Source: Amycolatopsis tucumanensis (GTDB taxonomy: Bacteria; Actinomycetota; Actinomycetes; Mycobacteriales; Pseudonocardiaceae). From it: a DNA stretch of 64,000 nucleotides. A program made the position numbers and the translations under genes. Position 1 is the stretch's first letter. Every line of letters begins with the position of its first letter. The notes beneath the pieces were generated by a model. It did not search any database. It had not been told where the DNA came from and saw only the letters and a list, made by a program, of their open reading frames with translations. Location: positions 1 through 64,000 of the forward strand of contig NZ_JAKGSD010000047.1 in the NCBI RefSeq assembly GCF_021654135.1, given 5' to 3'. Of this stretch, positions 1 to 7,878 are shown one piece after another.

Positions 1-20
1 AACAATCCACATCGCCGCCA

Positions 21-1574
21 TCAACGAGTGGCTACGCCATTGAAACAGGCCCTAGCCGCTGCTCGCTGCGCCTGCGCCTCGTTGACCGCGTCGACCAGGG
101 CCGCGGGATCCACACCTGCACCGATGGCCGCCCGGAACCGTTCGAGCCTCGCCTCCGCATCGGCGAGCCGCTGCCGGGCGACCTCGCGTCCAGACGTCGC
201 TCCCTCGCCACCCTGGGATGCGACCAACGCCGCCACGGTCCGGTCGACGTTGTCGCAAGCGAACAGGCCGCCCAGCCACGTGTTGACGGCGTCCCTCAGC
301 GGCTCCTCCCGCAGATAGACCGAAGGCGGGTGTTCCGCCAGCGCCGGCGAGCCGGGCGCGAGGGTCCGTGCCGGACACCGGTAGTACATGCCGTGCTTGC
401 GCGGGCTCGCTTCCATCTTCCGCTGGCAGTACGCGCACCGGATTCGACCACGGAACAGGTACGACCTCCGCGTGGGCCGGTCACTCCGCTCAGCCTTGCG
501 AGCAGTCCGCAACCCGCCGGCCCCCTTCGACCTCCTCAACAACTGGGCTTGGGTGAAGTCCTCGACCGACACGATCGCCGGGTGCGCCGGAAGCCGGGAC
601 CGAACGACGCGATCTGGTGCCGACCGTCGGAACCGCGTGACGTGCCCAGCGGCCACGTCGTCCGGGTCCAGCAACGTCTCGTGCTTCGTCCAGCGCCCGA
701 AGAACGCGTAGCCCGTGTACCGCGGGTTCTCCAGGATCGACCGCACCGTACTTCCCTGCCAGCCGTCCGCCAGCCGGTGCCGGTTCTGATCCGGTCGGCG
801 AGCAGACGGACACGGGATCCGATCACGATTGAGGCCGTTGGCGACCGCACGATCACCCTTGCCGCTGAGGTACTCCGCGAAGATCCGTCGCACCGCTTCG
901 GCCGACGCCTCGTCGATGTCCAGCACCCGCAGCCGGTACCCCTCGGCCGCCTTCCGCGGATTCGGATGCGGCCCACCGTCCACCACCTTGTACCCGTACG
1001 GCGCCCGGCCGCCCTGATGCCGCCCCTCGTTGATCACCTGGGCGTCCATGGCTGCCCGCACCCGCGCCTGGACGTGCTGCCGCTCGGACTCGCTCATCCC
1101 GCCGAGCACGCTCATCAGCATCTTGTGCGACGGATTCCGCGCATCGAACTTCCCGCCCAGCTCCGGCACCCACAGGTCAACCCCATACGCCGCGAACTTC
1201 GGAGCGACCAGCGAGAACTGGTTCCCGAACCAGCACCGCGTCCCCTCCCCCACGACCACCGCCCGCCACCGTCGGCCCGGGTCCTTCAGCGCCTTCAGCA
1301 GCCGGCTCGCCGCCTCCCGCCGCTCCCACGGCACCGACCGCGACTGTCCGACGTCGAAGAACTCCGCGACCACGCTCCCGCCGAGCGGCTCGACGAACTT
1401 CCGCGCGTTGCTCAACTGCCAGCCGTGCGAGGTCTCCGGATCCTGGTTGTCCTCCGTCGAGCACCGGCCGTAGAAGGCCACCGGGCCGATGCCCTCATCC
1501 ACCGGCTCACCGACCTCGACGCCCAGCAAGTCATCGAGCGTCGCCCACGGGTCGTGGTTGATTTCAGCAGTCAT
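21..1574 (-). CDS. Large serine recombinase (integrase) of the integrative element
   Basis: A 517-residue site-specific recombinase predicted to integrate and excise the element. The catalytic resolvase domain begins with GRCSTEDNQDPETS, whose serine (about residue 39) is the expected nucleophile. The 'DVGQSRS' motif, the recombinase domain (GGRAPYGYKV onward), a zinc-ribbon segment (RIRCAYCQRKM, then YYRCPAR) and a C-terminal helical tail follow, as in phiC31-type integrases. I chose the ATG at 1574 because a GAGAGGGG ribosome site sits just upstream. An in-frame extension to ATG 1718 also looks coding (see 1575-1718). It lies downstream of the FtsK-like gene on the same strand. Family assignment is secure; the attachment site is not visible and may lie beyond the left edge. 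Confidence 0.93.
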   Translation of the reverse strand: MTAEINHDPWATLDDLLGVEVGEPVDEGIGPVAFYGRCSTEDNQDPETSHGWQLSNARKFVEPLGGSVVAEFFDVGQSRSVPWERREAASRLLKALKDPGRRWRAVVVGEGTRCWFGNQFSLVAPKFAAYGVDLWVPELGGKFDARNPSHKMLMSVLGGMSESERQHVQARVRAAMDAQVINEGRHQGGRAPYGYKVVDGGPHPNPRKAAEGYRLRVLDIDEASAEAVRRIFAEYLSGKGDRAVANGLNRDRIPCPSARRPDQNRHRLADGWQGSTVRSILENPRYTGYAFFGRWTKHETLLDPDDVAAGHVTRFRRSAPDRVVRSRLPAHPAIVSVEDFTQAQLLRRSKGAGGLRTARKAERSDRPTRRSYLFRGRIRCAYCQRKMEASPRKHGMYYRCPARTLAPGSPALAEHPPSVYLREEPLRDAVNTWLGGLFACDNVDRTVAALVASQGGEGATSGREVARQRLADAEARLERFRAAIGAGVDPAALVDAVNEAQAQRAAARACFNGVATR

Positions 1575-1718
1575 CGATCCCCTCTCGCCGGGGCCATCCA
1601 GGGCCTCGACCTCAGCCAGCTCGATCAGTATGGCAAGCAGTATGGCGCTAGCTTTCCTATTCAGGCTAGGGAGTTGGTCGGGGACGCGGACGATCACGTG
1701 GTCATCGAGCGCGCCCAT
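1575..1718 (-). other. In-frame leader segment before the recombinase
   Basis: A 48-codon stretch from ATG 1718 runs without a stop into the recombinase. It reads DDHVIVRVPDQLPSLNRKAS followed by a hydrophobic helix, and its codon use is AT-richer than the recombinase. It resembles short peptides I recall just upstream of actinomycete serine integrases. It could be an N-terminal extension, a separate translationally coupled peptide that lost its stop, or untranslated leader. The strong internal ribosome site at the recombinase ATG favours separate initiation. Confidence 0.4.
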
Positions 1719-1720
1719 CG

Positions 1721-3802
1721 TCAACTCGGGTCCGGGTCGGCGCCGCTCTTGATTTCATCAATCGCCGCTCGCAGATCCGCAGTGCGGTATCCACGGACTC
1801 GCCGCAGCTCACCGTCCTCCGAGGGCACGTAATGCCTGGTCGGCCTGCACCCCAGCTCGCCCATCTGACGCCCGAAGCCGGTTGCTTCGACCTCCAGCGC
1901 CTCCACGAGCTCCGCGGTCGGCACGAACTCGCGTTCCTCAAGTTCCTCACCGAGGTACTCGACGACGGACGCGAGCGGTTCGGGCAGCTCGGATCGACCA
2001 GTGCCCCCGCCGAGCGCCATCACAACCGCGGTCGAGTCGATCGACCGGCGAGAGTCGTCCCCCGCCGCGTGCCCAGTCAGGGTGCCGGCCGCCTCCCGCA
2101 GTGCTCGACCACGGGCACAGATCGCCTGCCAGTCCTGGTTGCCCATGTAGTACGTCCACACCGTCATCGCGAGCGACTCGCTCCCGGCGTCCATGTCTCC
2201 GTCCGGCCGGAGAATGCCCACCCCCTTGTGGCTCGGCAGGAGCGCGGATGCGTCGTACCCGCGGGTGTTCATCTGCTCGCCCAGCACGATGTTCGAGTCC
2301 CGCCAGTCCATCACCCGCAGAGCGAACCGCGAGCCGAGCACCGACCGCAGCCGCGAGGGAATCGTCTGCGAATCCGGCCGCTGCGTCGCGAGCACGACGA
2401 CGATCCCGGCCGCCGGCCCCTTCCGCGCGAGGTAGGCCAGCAGATCGGCGACATGCTCGCCAATGGCGATCTTCTTCGCCCCGACCTCGATCTTCGCGGG
2501 GTTCTCGAGGAACACCTGGACCTCGTCGATGATCACCGCGGTGATCGGCATGTCCAAGCCGGGATCACGCGAGATTCCAGGAGTGATCTTGGACTCCGGG
2601 CAGACCTCATCGTCCAGGGCGGCCATCCGCTGGTATCGCGCCTGCACCTCGACGACCAGCTCAAGCAGGTGATCCCGCACAGCTTGGACATCCGGCAGGC
2701 CGTCTCCGCACACGAACCGGTGCGCCACCTGCTCGGCCGCCTTCCAGTCCTTACCGCCCTTCCCGTCGAACACGTACAACCGGGAATGCGGGTCGAGAAT
2801 CAGTCCCGCCGCAGCCAGCCGCGCAGCCATCGTCTTGCCCTGTCGCGGAATCGCCCCGACCAGGAGCGACGTCCAGACCAACGGCAGGTCGATCCGGCGC
2901 CGCCGCGCGTCCACACCGAACGGAATCGGCTGCCACGCATCCCACCACTCGGCCTCGACCAGCGGAGTCCTCCTCGGCGGACCGGAATACGGGTCCTCAT
3001 CAGCAACCCAGAGGAACACCCGCCCGGCGTGGCCGCCCCGGCCGCGGACCCGCTCGACGATCAACTGGACCTCGTCGACGGCCAGCGCGGACGCGAGCGC
3101 GTCCCGGTGCTTGATCACGTCCGCGGCCTTCCGCGTAGCCGGAAGGTCGATCGTGATCGCCCAGCCGTCGCCGACACGCCGGGCTCGCTCGACCAGCCGG
3201 AGCGTCTCGTCCTTGCCGATCAGTTTCGCGTCCCGGAAGGCGTCGACCAGCACCTGCGGATCCATCGTCCACGCCAACGCCCGCGGACCGGGCAGGACGG
3301 TCTTGCGCCCCGGCGCTCCCTCCTTCCGGCGTCCGGCTACCGCCAGTACGACAGCTGCCACCGCGCCCGCGCCCCACAAGGCCACCGAACCGTAGAGCAG
3401 GTAGGCGACGAGCAACCCCGAGGCGACAGCGGCCACCACCGCTCCACTCACCTTCCACCGGAAGAGCGTGAGCGCCCGGATCTCCACGAACTTGTCCGCC
3501 AGCTTCTCGGACTTTTCAGCTGCCTCCCGGTAGTCGTGGACGCGAACCCACTTCCGCCACACCCGGAACATCAACACGGCACCGCGACCAACCGCGGAAG
3601 CGAATCGGAAGGGCAGCCGGATCAGCAGAGCGATCACGGCACGGACCGCGCGCCTGAACTCCTGCCGAGACGTCAGCCAAGCCGGGCGGCGCCAGCGGGA
3701 GCCGCCACCAACACTGATCGGTGATTCCTCATCGACCAACTCCGCGTCGAACACCGGCGCGGCCCGCTCGACCTCGTGCCCGGCGTTGGGTGCCTCAGCC
3801 AT
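1721..3802 (-). CDS. FtsK/SpoIIIE-family conjugative DNA translocase (TraB/TraSA-like)
   Basis: A 693-residue membrane-anchored ATPase expected to pump double-stranded DNA between mycelial cells. After a charged N-terminus, two hydrophobic segments lie at about residues 116-156. The FtsK motor follows: Walker A GAIPRQGKT at about 316-324, Walker B 'VIIDEV' at about 423-428, then 'LATQRPDSQTIPSRLRS', typical of FtsK-type motors. The C-terminal about 60 residues could be a winged-helix DNA-recognition region (inference). The ATG at 3802 has a GGAGGG site and overlaps the upstream gene by 8 bases. Single-protein dsDNA transfer by such ATPases is established for pSAM2-type AICEs and Streptomyces plasmids; its role here is inferred from family and context. 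Confidence 0.93.
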   Translation of the reverse strand: MAEAPNAGHEVERAAPVFDAELVDEESPISVGGGSRWRRPAWLTSRQEFRRAVRAVIALLIRLPFRFASAVGRGAVLMFRVWRKWVRVHDYREAAEKSEKLADKFVEIRALTLFRWKVSGAVVAAVASGLLVAYLLYGSVALWGAGAVAAVVLAVAGRRKEGAPGRKTVLPGPRALAWTMDPQVLVDAFRDAKLIGKDETLRLVERARRVGDGWAITIDLPATRKAADVIKHRDALASALAVDEVQLIVERVRGRGGHAGRVFLWVADEDPYSGPPRRTPLVEAEWWDAWQPIPFGVDARRRRIDLPLVWTSLLVGAIPRQGKTMAARLAAAGLILDPHSRLYVFDGKGGKDWKAAEQVAHRFVCGDGLPDVQAVRDHLLELVVEVQARYQRMAALDDEVCPESKITPGISRDPGLDMPITAVIIDEVQVFLENPAKIEVGAKKIAIGEHVADLLAYLARKGPAAGIVVVLATQRPDSQTIPSRLRSVLGSRFALRVMDWRDSNIVLGEQMNTRGYDASALLPSHKGVGILRPDGDMDAGSESLAMTVWTYYMGNQDWQAICARGRALREAAGTLTGHAAGDDSRRSIDSTAVVMALGGGTGRSELPEPLASVVEYLGEELEEREFVPTAELVEALEVEATGFGRQMGELGCRPTRHYVPSEDGELRRVRGYRTADLRAAIDEIKSGADPDPS

Positions 3803-4406
3803 GCGCACCCTCCGCCCGCAACTCGGCCGCAAGGCGAGAAGACAGACCGCGCGAACACCCGGTCACCTCACGAACCCAAGCCGGTGTCACCACCGTCTCC
3901 GGCGTCCTGGCAGCCCGCGCCATCGCGAGGTACTCCGCGGACGACGTCCGCACGCCGCGCGGGCGAGCCGCCTCCTCGGCAAGCGAGGACTCCGAATACA
4001 TCGCGGCCCCCAGCTTGTCCCGCAGATCCGTGACGGCCTCAGCCGCCACGAACACCACCAACGGAGGTACCGAGTGCAGCACGACCTGCGCCGGCGACCG
4101 GTCCACGAACGCCTCCCAGGTGTTCATGACGTAGGTCGCGCCGAGCGTGAACCACTTGGCTCCCCGTGCCCAGCCACCGGTCCGGATGCCGTATCGGGAC
4201 GTCACCTGCTCCGCGCGCAGCACGGCCAGCAACACCAGGGAGACCATCGGGTCGAGCAACCACGCACCGCACCACCGGAGCGACCATGCGGGCGCGCCGG
4301 CGGCCGCGAACTGCTGAACGTTGGTCATCGTGAACGCGAGCCCCAGCAGGATTCCGGTCCAGCACAACCGGTCGACCTGCCGAGCGACTCGCTCGAGCGG
4401 CTCCAT
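3795..4406 (-). CDS. DUF2637/SpdB-like integral membrane protein of the transfer operon
   Basis: A 203-residue protein with about four hydrophobic segments in its first 125 residues (for example TGILLGLAFTMTNVQQF and WLLDPMVSLVLLAVLRAEQV) and a charged C-terminal tail with a possible HTH-like end. This layout matches actinomycete DUF2637 or Spd proteins, which accompany TraB-type translocases and are linked to intramycelial plasmid spread. The start at 4406 is supported by a GGGGAGGT site and an ATGA overlap with the preceding gene. It overlaps the translocase start by 8 bases, so the two are probably translationally coupled. Confidence 0.8.
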   Translation of the reverse strand: MEPLERVARQVDRLCWTGILLGLAFTMTNVQQFAAAGAPAWSLRWCGAWLLDPMVSLVLLAVLRAEQVTSRYGIRTGGWARGAKWFTLGATYVMNTWEAFVDRSPAQVVLHSVPPLVVFVAAEAVTDLRDKLGAAMYSESSLAEEAARPRGVRTSSAEYLAMARAARTPETVVTPAWVREVTGCSRGLSSRLAAELRAEGAHG

Positions 4407-4738
4407 CACCGGCGACCTCCCCGCCGCCGCGGAGTGTCCTCCATCGTGACCGTGAGCGCGCGAGTGATCGTGTACGACGCGAACAGGGCCGGCACCCCGA
4501 GGACCACGAGCAGGAGCCCGATCCCCCGCCCGTAGGTGATCGCCACCCACTGCACCGCGACGATCAGGGCCGCGTTGAACAGAACCCGGCCGGCCAACGA
4601 CGCGAACCGTGCGCCAGTCCGGGCCGCGTCCGCCGCCGCTCGCGCTCGCCGCGCCCCCGACCGCCACACGAACAGCAGCACGCAGAGAACTCCCACGCCG
4701 GCCAAGATCTGAACAGGCGTCAGGCTGACGTTCCCCAT
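4406..4738 (-). CDS. Small membrane protein of the transfer operon
   Basis: A 110-residue protein with an N-terminal hydrophobic helix (VQILAGVGVLCVLLFVW), a basic Arg/Ala-rich cytoplasmic loop, and a second hydrophobic stretch (ALIVAVQWVAITYGRGIGLL and following), ending in an Arg-rich tail. It overlaps both neighbours by ATGA. I do not recognise a named family. Position suggests a small Spd-type or translocase-associated membrane protein; that role is inference. Confidence 0.75.
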   Translation of the reverse strand: MGNVSLTPVQILAGVGVLCVLLFVWRSGARRARAAADAARTGARFASLAGRVLFNAALIVAVQWVAITYGRGIGLLLVVLGVPALFASYTITRALTVTMEDTPRRRGGRR

Positions 4739-5085
4739 CAGGCCTCGCCTCCCCGCCGGCCGGCGCGGTCACCACGCTGCAGCCAGAACCGGTGCAACTC
4801 CCGGCGGTCGTCCTCGCACATCCCGCCCCAGATGCCCAGCGTCTGCTCTCCGCCGGAGCGCAGCTCGAGCTCCAAGCACTCGTCGAGTACCGGGCACCCG
4901 GCGCAGAACGCCGACGCCAGTTCCCGGTCAGGCAGCTCCATTCCAGACGGTTCTGGCGGTTCAGCCTCCCCGGAGCGCCAGAAGCAGAGCCCGTCACGCC
5001 TCACGATGCGGTCGAGCGTGGGCGTGGGGACCCAACGCAACCGGTCCAGCTGCCACGCCAACTCGACCAGGAGGAGATCAGTCAT
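4738..5085 (-). CDS. WhiB-like iron-sulfur transcription factor
   Basis: A 115-residue Wbl protein. The four cluster-binding cysteines are visible as C34 (DGLCFW) and FCAGCPVLDEC (C61, C64, C70), followed by the signature turn GIWGG at 84-88. An extra cysteine (C90) lies just after the turn. Wbl proteins bind a [4Fe-4S] cluster and regulate transcription with the principal sigma factor; many mobile elements of actinomycetes carry one. It overlaps the HTH gene upstream and the membrane gene downstream by four bases each, so it belongs to the transfer operon and may set its expression. Confidence 0.93.
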   Translation of the reverse strand: MTDLLLVELAWQLDRLRWVPTPTLDRIVRRDGLCFWRSGEAEPPEPSGMELPDRELASAFCAGCPVLDECLELELRSGGEQTLGIWGGMCEDDRRELHRFWLQRGDRAGRRGGEA

Positions 5086-5285
5086 CCGACGCCTCCGACC
5101 GTCGGGCGGCCGAGGAGCTTGATCAACGCCGGGGCGGGGATCACGAGGCGACCATTGCGCCTCTCCGCGCGCAGCGTGCCGAGCCGGATCGCGCGGTGAA
5201 TACGCGGCTCACCGACTCCCAGCATCGAAGCGGTCTGAGAAATCGTGTAGTACGCCGGGCGGCCGGCGCGAGTAGCGATACGCAT
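5082..5285 (-). CDS. Excisionase-like small HTH DNA-binding protein
   Basis: A 67-residue protein with a MerR/excisionase-type helix-turn-helix: YYTISQTASMLGVGEPRIHR, then GTLRAERRNGRLVIPAPAL. It is the first gene of the minus-strand transfer/integration operon and probably serves as the recombination directionality factor or local regulator. I prefer ATG 5285, which has an AAGGA site seven bases upstream; an ATG at 5318 would add 11 residues but has no ribosome site and would cover two TGATTTCA repeats. It overlaps the WhiB-like gene by four bases. Confidence 0.82.
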   Translation of the reverse strand: MRIATRAGRPAYYTISQTASMLGVGEPRIHRAIRLGTLRAERRNGRLVIPAPALIKLLGRPTVGGVG

Positions 5286-5305
5286 TGAGAAGTCCTTCGA
5301 GTCGT

Positions 5306-5333
5306 TGATTTCAGCCATAGACAGCTGATTTCA
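5306..5333. promoter_or_regulatory. Paired TGATTTCA direct repeats before the transfer operon
   Basis: TGATTTCA occurs at 5306-5313 and again at 5326-5333, exactly 20 bases apart (about two helical turns), between the HTH gene and the divergent repressor. The same octamer lies at 1559-1566 (in the first codons of the recombinase), 1750-1757 and 9387-9394. It is a candidate operator for the element's repressor; no binding data exist here. Confidence 0.4.
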
Positions 5334-5449
5334 ATAGCGAATGGGCGCACTTTTCCAGCGCGCCGCCAAAGAAGCGCCGCGTTACGCCGCGGTATGGAGC
5401 GGAACCGCTAACCTCGTCGCCGAGGCGGAGCGCGGAGGAAGAGGAATCG

Positions 5450-5833
5450 GTGTCGGAGGACTGGGCGGCAGTCGCCAAGGCCATCAACGACCGGGTCAAC
5501 GAACTCGGGTGGCTTCAGCGCGAGCTCGCCAAACGCTCGAACGTGTCGCAAGCGGTCGTGCGGGAGATCCAGCACCACGTCGTGGAGCGACGCAGGAGCC
5601 CCCGAACCCTGGAGTCCCTCTCCGTCGCCCTCGGCTGGCACCCCCAGCACCTGGACGCGGTGCTGCACGGACGCCGGCCGCCCGAACTCCATGAGCCGGT
5701 CACGGATCGCGGCGACACTTTGTGGACGCGCCTCGAGCAACTCGAACGTCAGATGAGTGAGATCATCGACCGTCTCGACGCCTTGCAGACCGACGTCGCG
5801 ACCGTGCTCAAGCACGTCCGCCCGAAGCGGTAG
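5450..5833 (+). CDS. HTH (XRE-type) repressor, divergent to the transfer operon
   Basis: A 127-residue protein. Residues about 5-75 form a Cro/CI-like helix-turn-helix (LQRELAKRSNVSQAVVREIQ, then RTLESLSVALGWHPQHLDAV). The C-terminal third is a predicted coiled coil (LWTRLEQLERQMSEIIDRL), probably for dimerisation. GTG 5450 follows a GGAGGAAGAGGAA ribosome site. Divergence from the excisionase/transfer operon across a 160-base region makes it the likely maintenance repressor of the element (inference). Confidence 0.85.
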   Translation: MSEDWAAVAKAINDRVNELGWLQRELAKRSNVSQAVVREIQHHVVERRRSPRTLESLSVALGWHPQHLDAVLHGRRPPELHEPVTDRGDTLWTRLEQLERQMSEIIDRLDALQTDVATVLKHVRPKR

Positions 5834-5880
5834 CCCGATGGTTTTCCGTTTCCGGAAGTCGTTGTTTTCCATGCCTGTAA

Positions 5881-5957
5881 TTGCACTGGAAATCGACCTC
5901 GCGTCCCATGCACATCCAGTGCCGCCCGAGTGCACGACCAGTGCAGGTTCACTGCAC
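5881..5957. promoter_or_regulatory. Cluster of GCACTG/CAGTGC half-sites
   Basis: In about 75 bases ahead of the 5978 gene, TGCACTG/CAGTGC half-sites recur: TTGCACTGG (5881), CCAGTGCC (5916), GAGTGCAC (about 5929), CCAGTGCAG (about 5938) and CACTGCAC (5950). The last two form a perfect inverted repeat, GTGCAG-N5-CTGCAC (5941-5957), ending 20 bases before the ATG. This looks like an operator for an HTH protein, perhaps the downstream gene product itself. Confidence 0.45.
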
Positions 5958-5977
5958 AAGACGAGTTCGGGAGCACG

Positions 5978-7528
5978 ATGAGCCTGCTCGACGGCTGGAC
6001 CGGCGCGACGGCGTGCGCGCTTCAGTCGGCGCTGCGACTCAGCAACGAGGCGTTTGCCGAACACCTCGGGATTGGGGTTCGCACCGTTGCTTCCTGGCAC
6101 CAAAAGCCGACGCTGCGTCCGAAATCGGAAATGCAGCAGCTCCTCGATACTGCGCTGGAGCAAGCGTCGCAGCCGGCGCAGGAGCGTTTCGCGGCCTTGA
6201 CCAACTCCGGATCTTCACGGCCGACATCCGAGGCTGAGCAGCGCTTGGGCGCCGATCCGCACATCGGTGCCGCGCTCGACTGGCTGGACCGCCACGCCCG
6301 GCGAGCGCCGGGCACGAGTCGCCGCGACGTAGCTGACCGGCTCGCCAGGGTGGACGTCCGCGAACTCGAAGACCGCGGGAACCGCCGGGGCAGGGTGCGT
6401 CAACGCGACGTCGCTCGCGCCCTCGCCAACTACTACCGCCATCTCCCGCAGGGCTACGGCTGCTACTCCGCATTTCACGACGGGGGCGATTCAGCGACGA
6501 CCATCCTCACGTCCACGACCTGGCTGGACCTCGACTGCGCCCTCACCCCGCACAATGATCAGGTTCAGCTCGCCGACACCGGCGCACAGGATGAGAGTCT
6601 CGACGAGGAAGCCGCCGGCCACGCCGCACAACGACTCGCCGAGACGCTCGCGCTCGGCATCCGCCTCGTGGACATGCCGCTCTACCGGCTCATCTCGGCC
6701 GACGTCCGGAAAGGCACCCTCGGGGGATCAGCCGCCATCACCGAGTTCGTCCGCTACGCCCTGACAATGGACTTGCTCGAAGGCGAACTCATCGACACGC
6801 TCGCCGCGGGCGGGGAGGTCACCCCGGAAACATCTCCCCTCCGGCACCGCTACCTGCCTGACGCCGGGTCCGTGCTCGACCTCTCCAACCGGCTCTGTGC
6901 GGGCGGAACTCTCGCGCTCACCGCCATCGCACGCCCAGCCGACCCGTTCCGCGGTCCGGCTGACTACCTGCTGCTCGTGCAAGAGCGCTCCGGCCGAGTC
7001 GTCAACGCCGCGCGTCAGCTGGCCGTGATCCCCAAGGGCTTCCACCAGCCGATGACGGACTACCGGGCCGACACCCGAATCGGCGCGACGCTGCGGCGCG
7101 AGATGGAAGAGGAACTCTTCGGCCGCGACGACATCGACAACACGCTCGGCCGGCAACGCGCCGCCGACCCGATGCACCCGAGCCGCTTGTCAGAGCCGAT
7201 GCGCTGGCTGACGGAGGCACCGGACCGGCTCCGGATGGAGTGCACCGGCTTCGGCCTCAACCTGATCAGCGGAAACTTCGAGTTCGCCGGCCTGATCGTG
7301 ATCGAGGACGAGGAGTTTTGGAGGCGCTTCGGCGGGCGGGTCGAAGCCAACTGGGAGTCCTCCGCGCTGCGGCAGTACTCGAGCCTCGACCGTCGGCTGC
7401 TGACCGAGCTGATCAGCGATGTAGCGTGGAGCAACGAAGGGCTGTTCGCCCTGCTCCAGGGGCTGCGTCGGCTCGCGCAGATCGGCGGGGAGCGGGTGAG
7501 CCTGCCGGAGATCGAGTGGGAGGTCTAG
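5978..7528 (+). CDS. HTH plus Nudix-like sensor protein (copy 1)
   Basis: A 516-residue protein. The N-terminus carries an XRE-like helix-turn-helix (ALRLSNEAFAEHLGIGVRTV followed by ASWHQKP). After a linker, a large C-terminal region contains a Nudix-box-like signature (GATLRREMEEELFGR; the canonical G after REUXEE is displaced by one residue) and the conserved block SRLSEPMRWL...RMECTGFGLNL. Nudix-fold domains bind or hydrolyse nucleoside-diphosphate derivatives; the pSAM2 immunity protein Pif also carries a Nudix motif, so a role in element control or immunity is possible. ATG 5978 has a GGGAGC site. Its C-terminal region is closely paralogous to the protein at 7867-9387, while the DNA-binding ends differ. 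Confidence 0.85.
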   Translation: MSLLDGWTGATACALQSALRLSNEAFAEHLGIGVRTVASWHQKPTLRPKSEMQQLLDTALEQASQPAQERFAALTNSGSSRPTSEAEQRLGADPHIGAALDWLDRHARRAPGTSRRDVADRLARVDVRELEDRGNRRGRVRQRDVARALANYYRHLPQGYGCYSAFHDGGDSATTILTSTTWLDLDCALTPHNDQVQLADTGAQDESLDEEAAGHAAQRLAETLALGIRLVDMPLYRLISADVRKGTLGGSAAITEFVRYALTMDLLEGELIDTLAAGGEVTPETSPLRHRYLPDAGSVLDLSNRLCAGGTLALTAIARPADPFRGPADYLLLVQERSGRVVNAARQLAVIPKGFHQPMTDYRADTRIGATLRREMEEELFGRDDIDNTLGRQRAADPMHPSRLSEPMRWLTEAPDRLRMECTGFGLNLISGNFEFAGLIVIEDEEFWRRFGGRVEANWESSALRQYSSLDRRLLTELISDVAWSNEGLFALLQGLRRLAQIGGERVSLPEIEWEV

Positions 7529-7878
7529 TGGGCAGCAACTGGTACCGCGGCAACGCCAACGACGACGGCGATGCCAACCGCGGCTGGCTGCTCGGCCACT
7601 TCATCGAACCCGCTGACGACGTCCGCTCGAGCAAGGACGTCGAGGTCAAATGGGGTGTCCACCCCGCCAGCGACAAGCGCGCCGAGTGGACCAAGGACGA
7701 CCAGCGGACCACGCTCCTCCTGTTGGTGCAGGGCACGTTCCGGATCGACCTCACCGAGGGCAGCACGGTCATGCAGCGCCAGGGCGACTACGTCGTCTGG
7801 GGTCCGGGCATCGATCACTCCTGGGAAGCCCTCACCGATGCGGTCGTGGTCACCGTCCGCTGGCCCTCAGCCACGTAG
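7528..7878 (+). CDS. Small cupin-fold protein
   Basis: A 116-residue protein starting at GTG 7528 in a TAGTG overlap with the preceding stop, with a GGGAGG site. The pattern of RTTLLLLVQGTFRIDL, then QGDYVVWGPGIDHSW and a beta-rich end, is that of a single-domain cupin; relatives are often mislabelled signal peptidase I, and I see no peptidase motif. It is translationally coupled to the HTH-Nudix gene, suggesting it modifies or binds the same ligand (inference). Its 3' end overlaps the convergent paralogue by 12 bases. Confidence 0.8.
   Translation: MGSNWYRGNANDDGDANRGWLLGHFIEPADDVRSSKDVEVKWGVHPASDKRAEWTKDDQRTTLLLLVQGTFRIDLTEGSTVMQRQGDYVVWGPGIDHSWEALTDAVVVTVRWPSAT

Noticed and set aside
1572..1724. 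TTG 1724 as the recombinase start, overlapping the FtsK-like stop
   Set aside because: No ribosome site, while ATG 1574 has GAGAGGGG at good spacing; the intervening segment is reported separately.
1832..3724. A 630-codon open frame on the plus strand opposite the FtsK-like gene
   Set aside because: It is Pro/Arg-rich with no domain, and it mirrors the codon bias of the true minus-strand gene. Similar long antisense frames at 24760-27015 and 31225-33216 were rejected for the same reason.
7528..7878. Annotating the cupin as signal peptidase I
   Set aside because: Relatives carry that label, but there is no Ser-Lys dyad context or membrane anchor.
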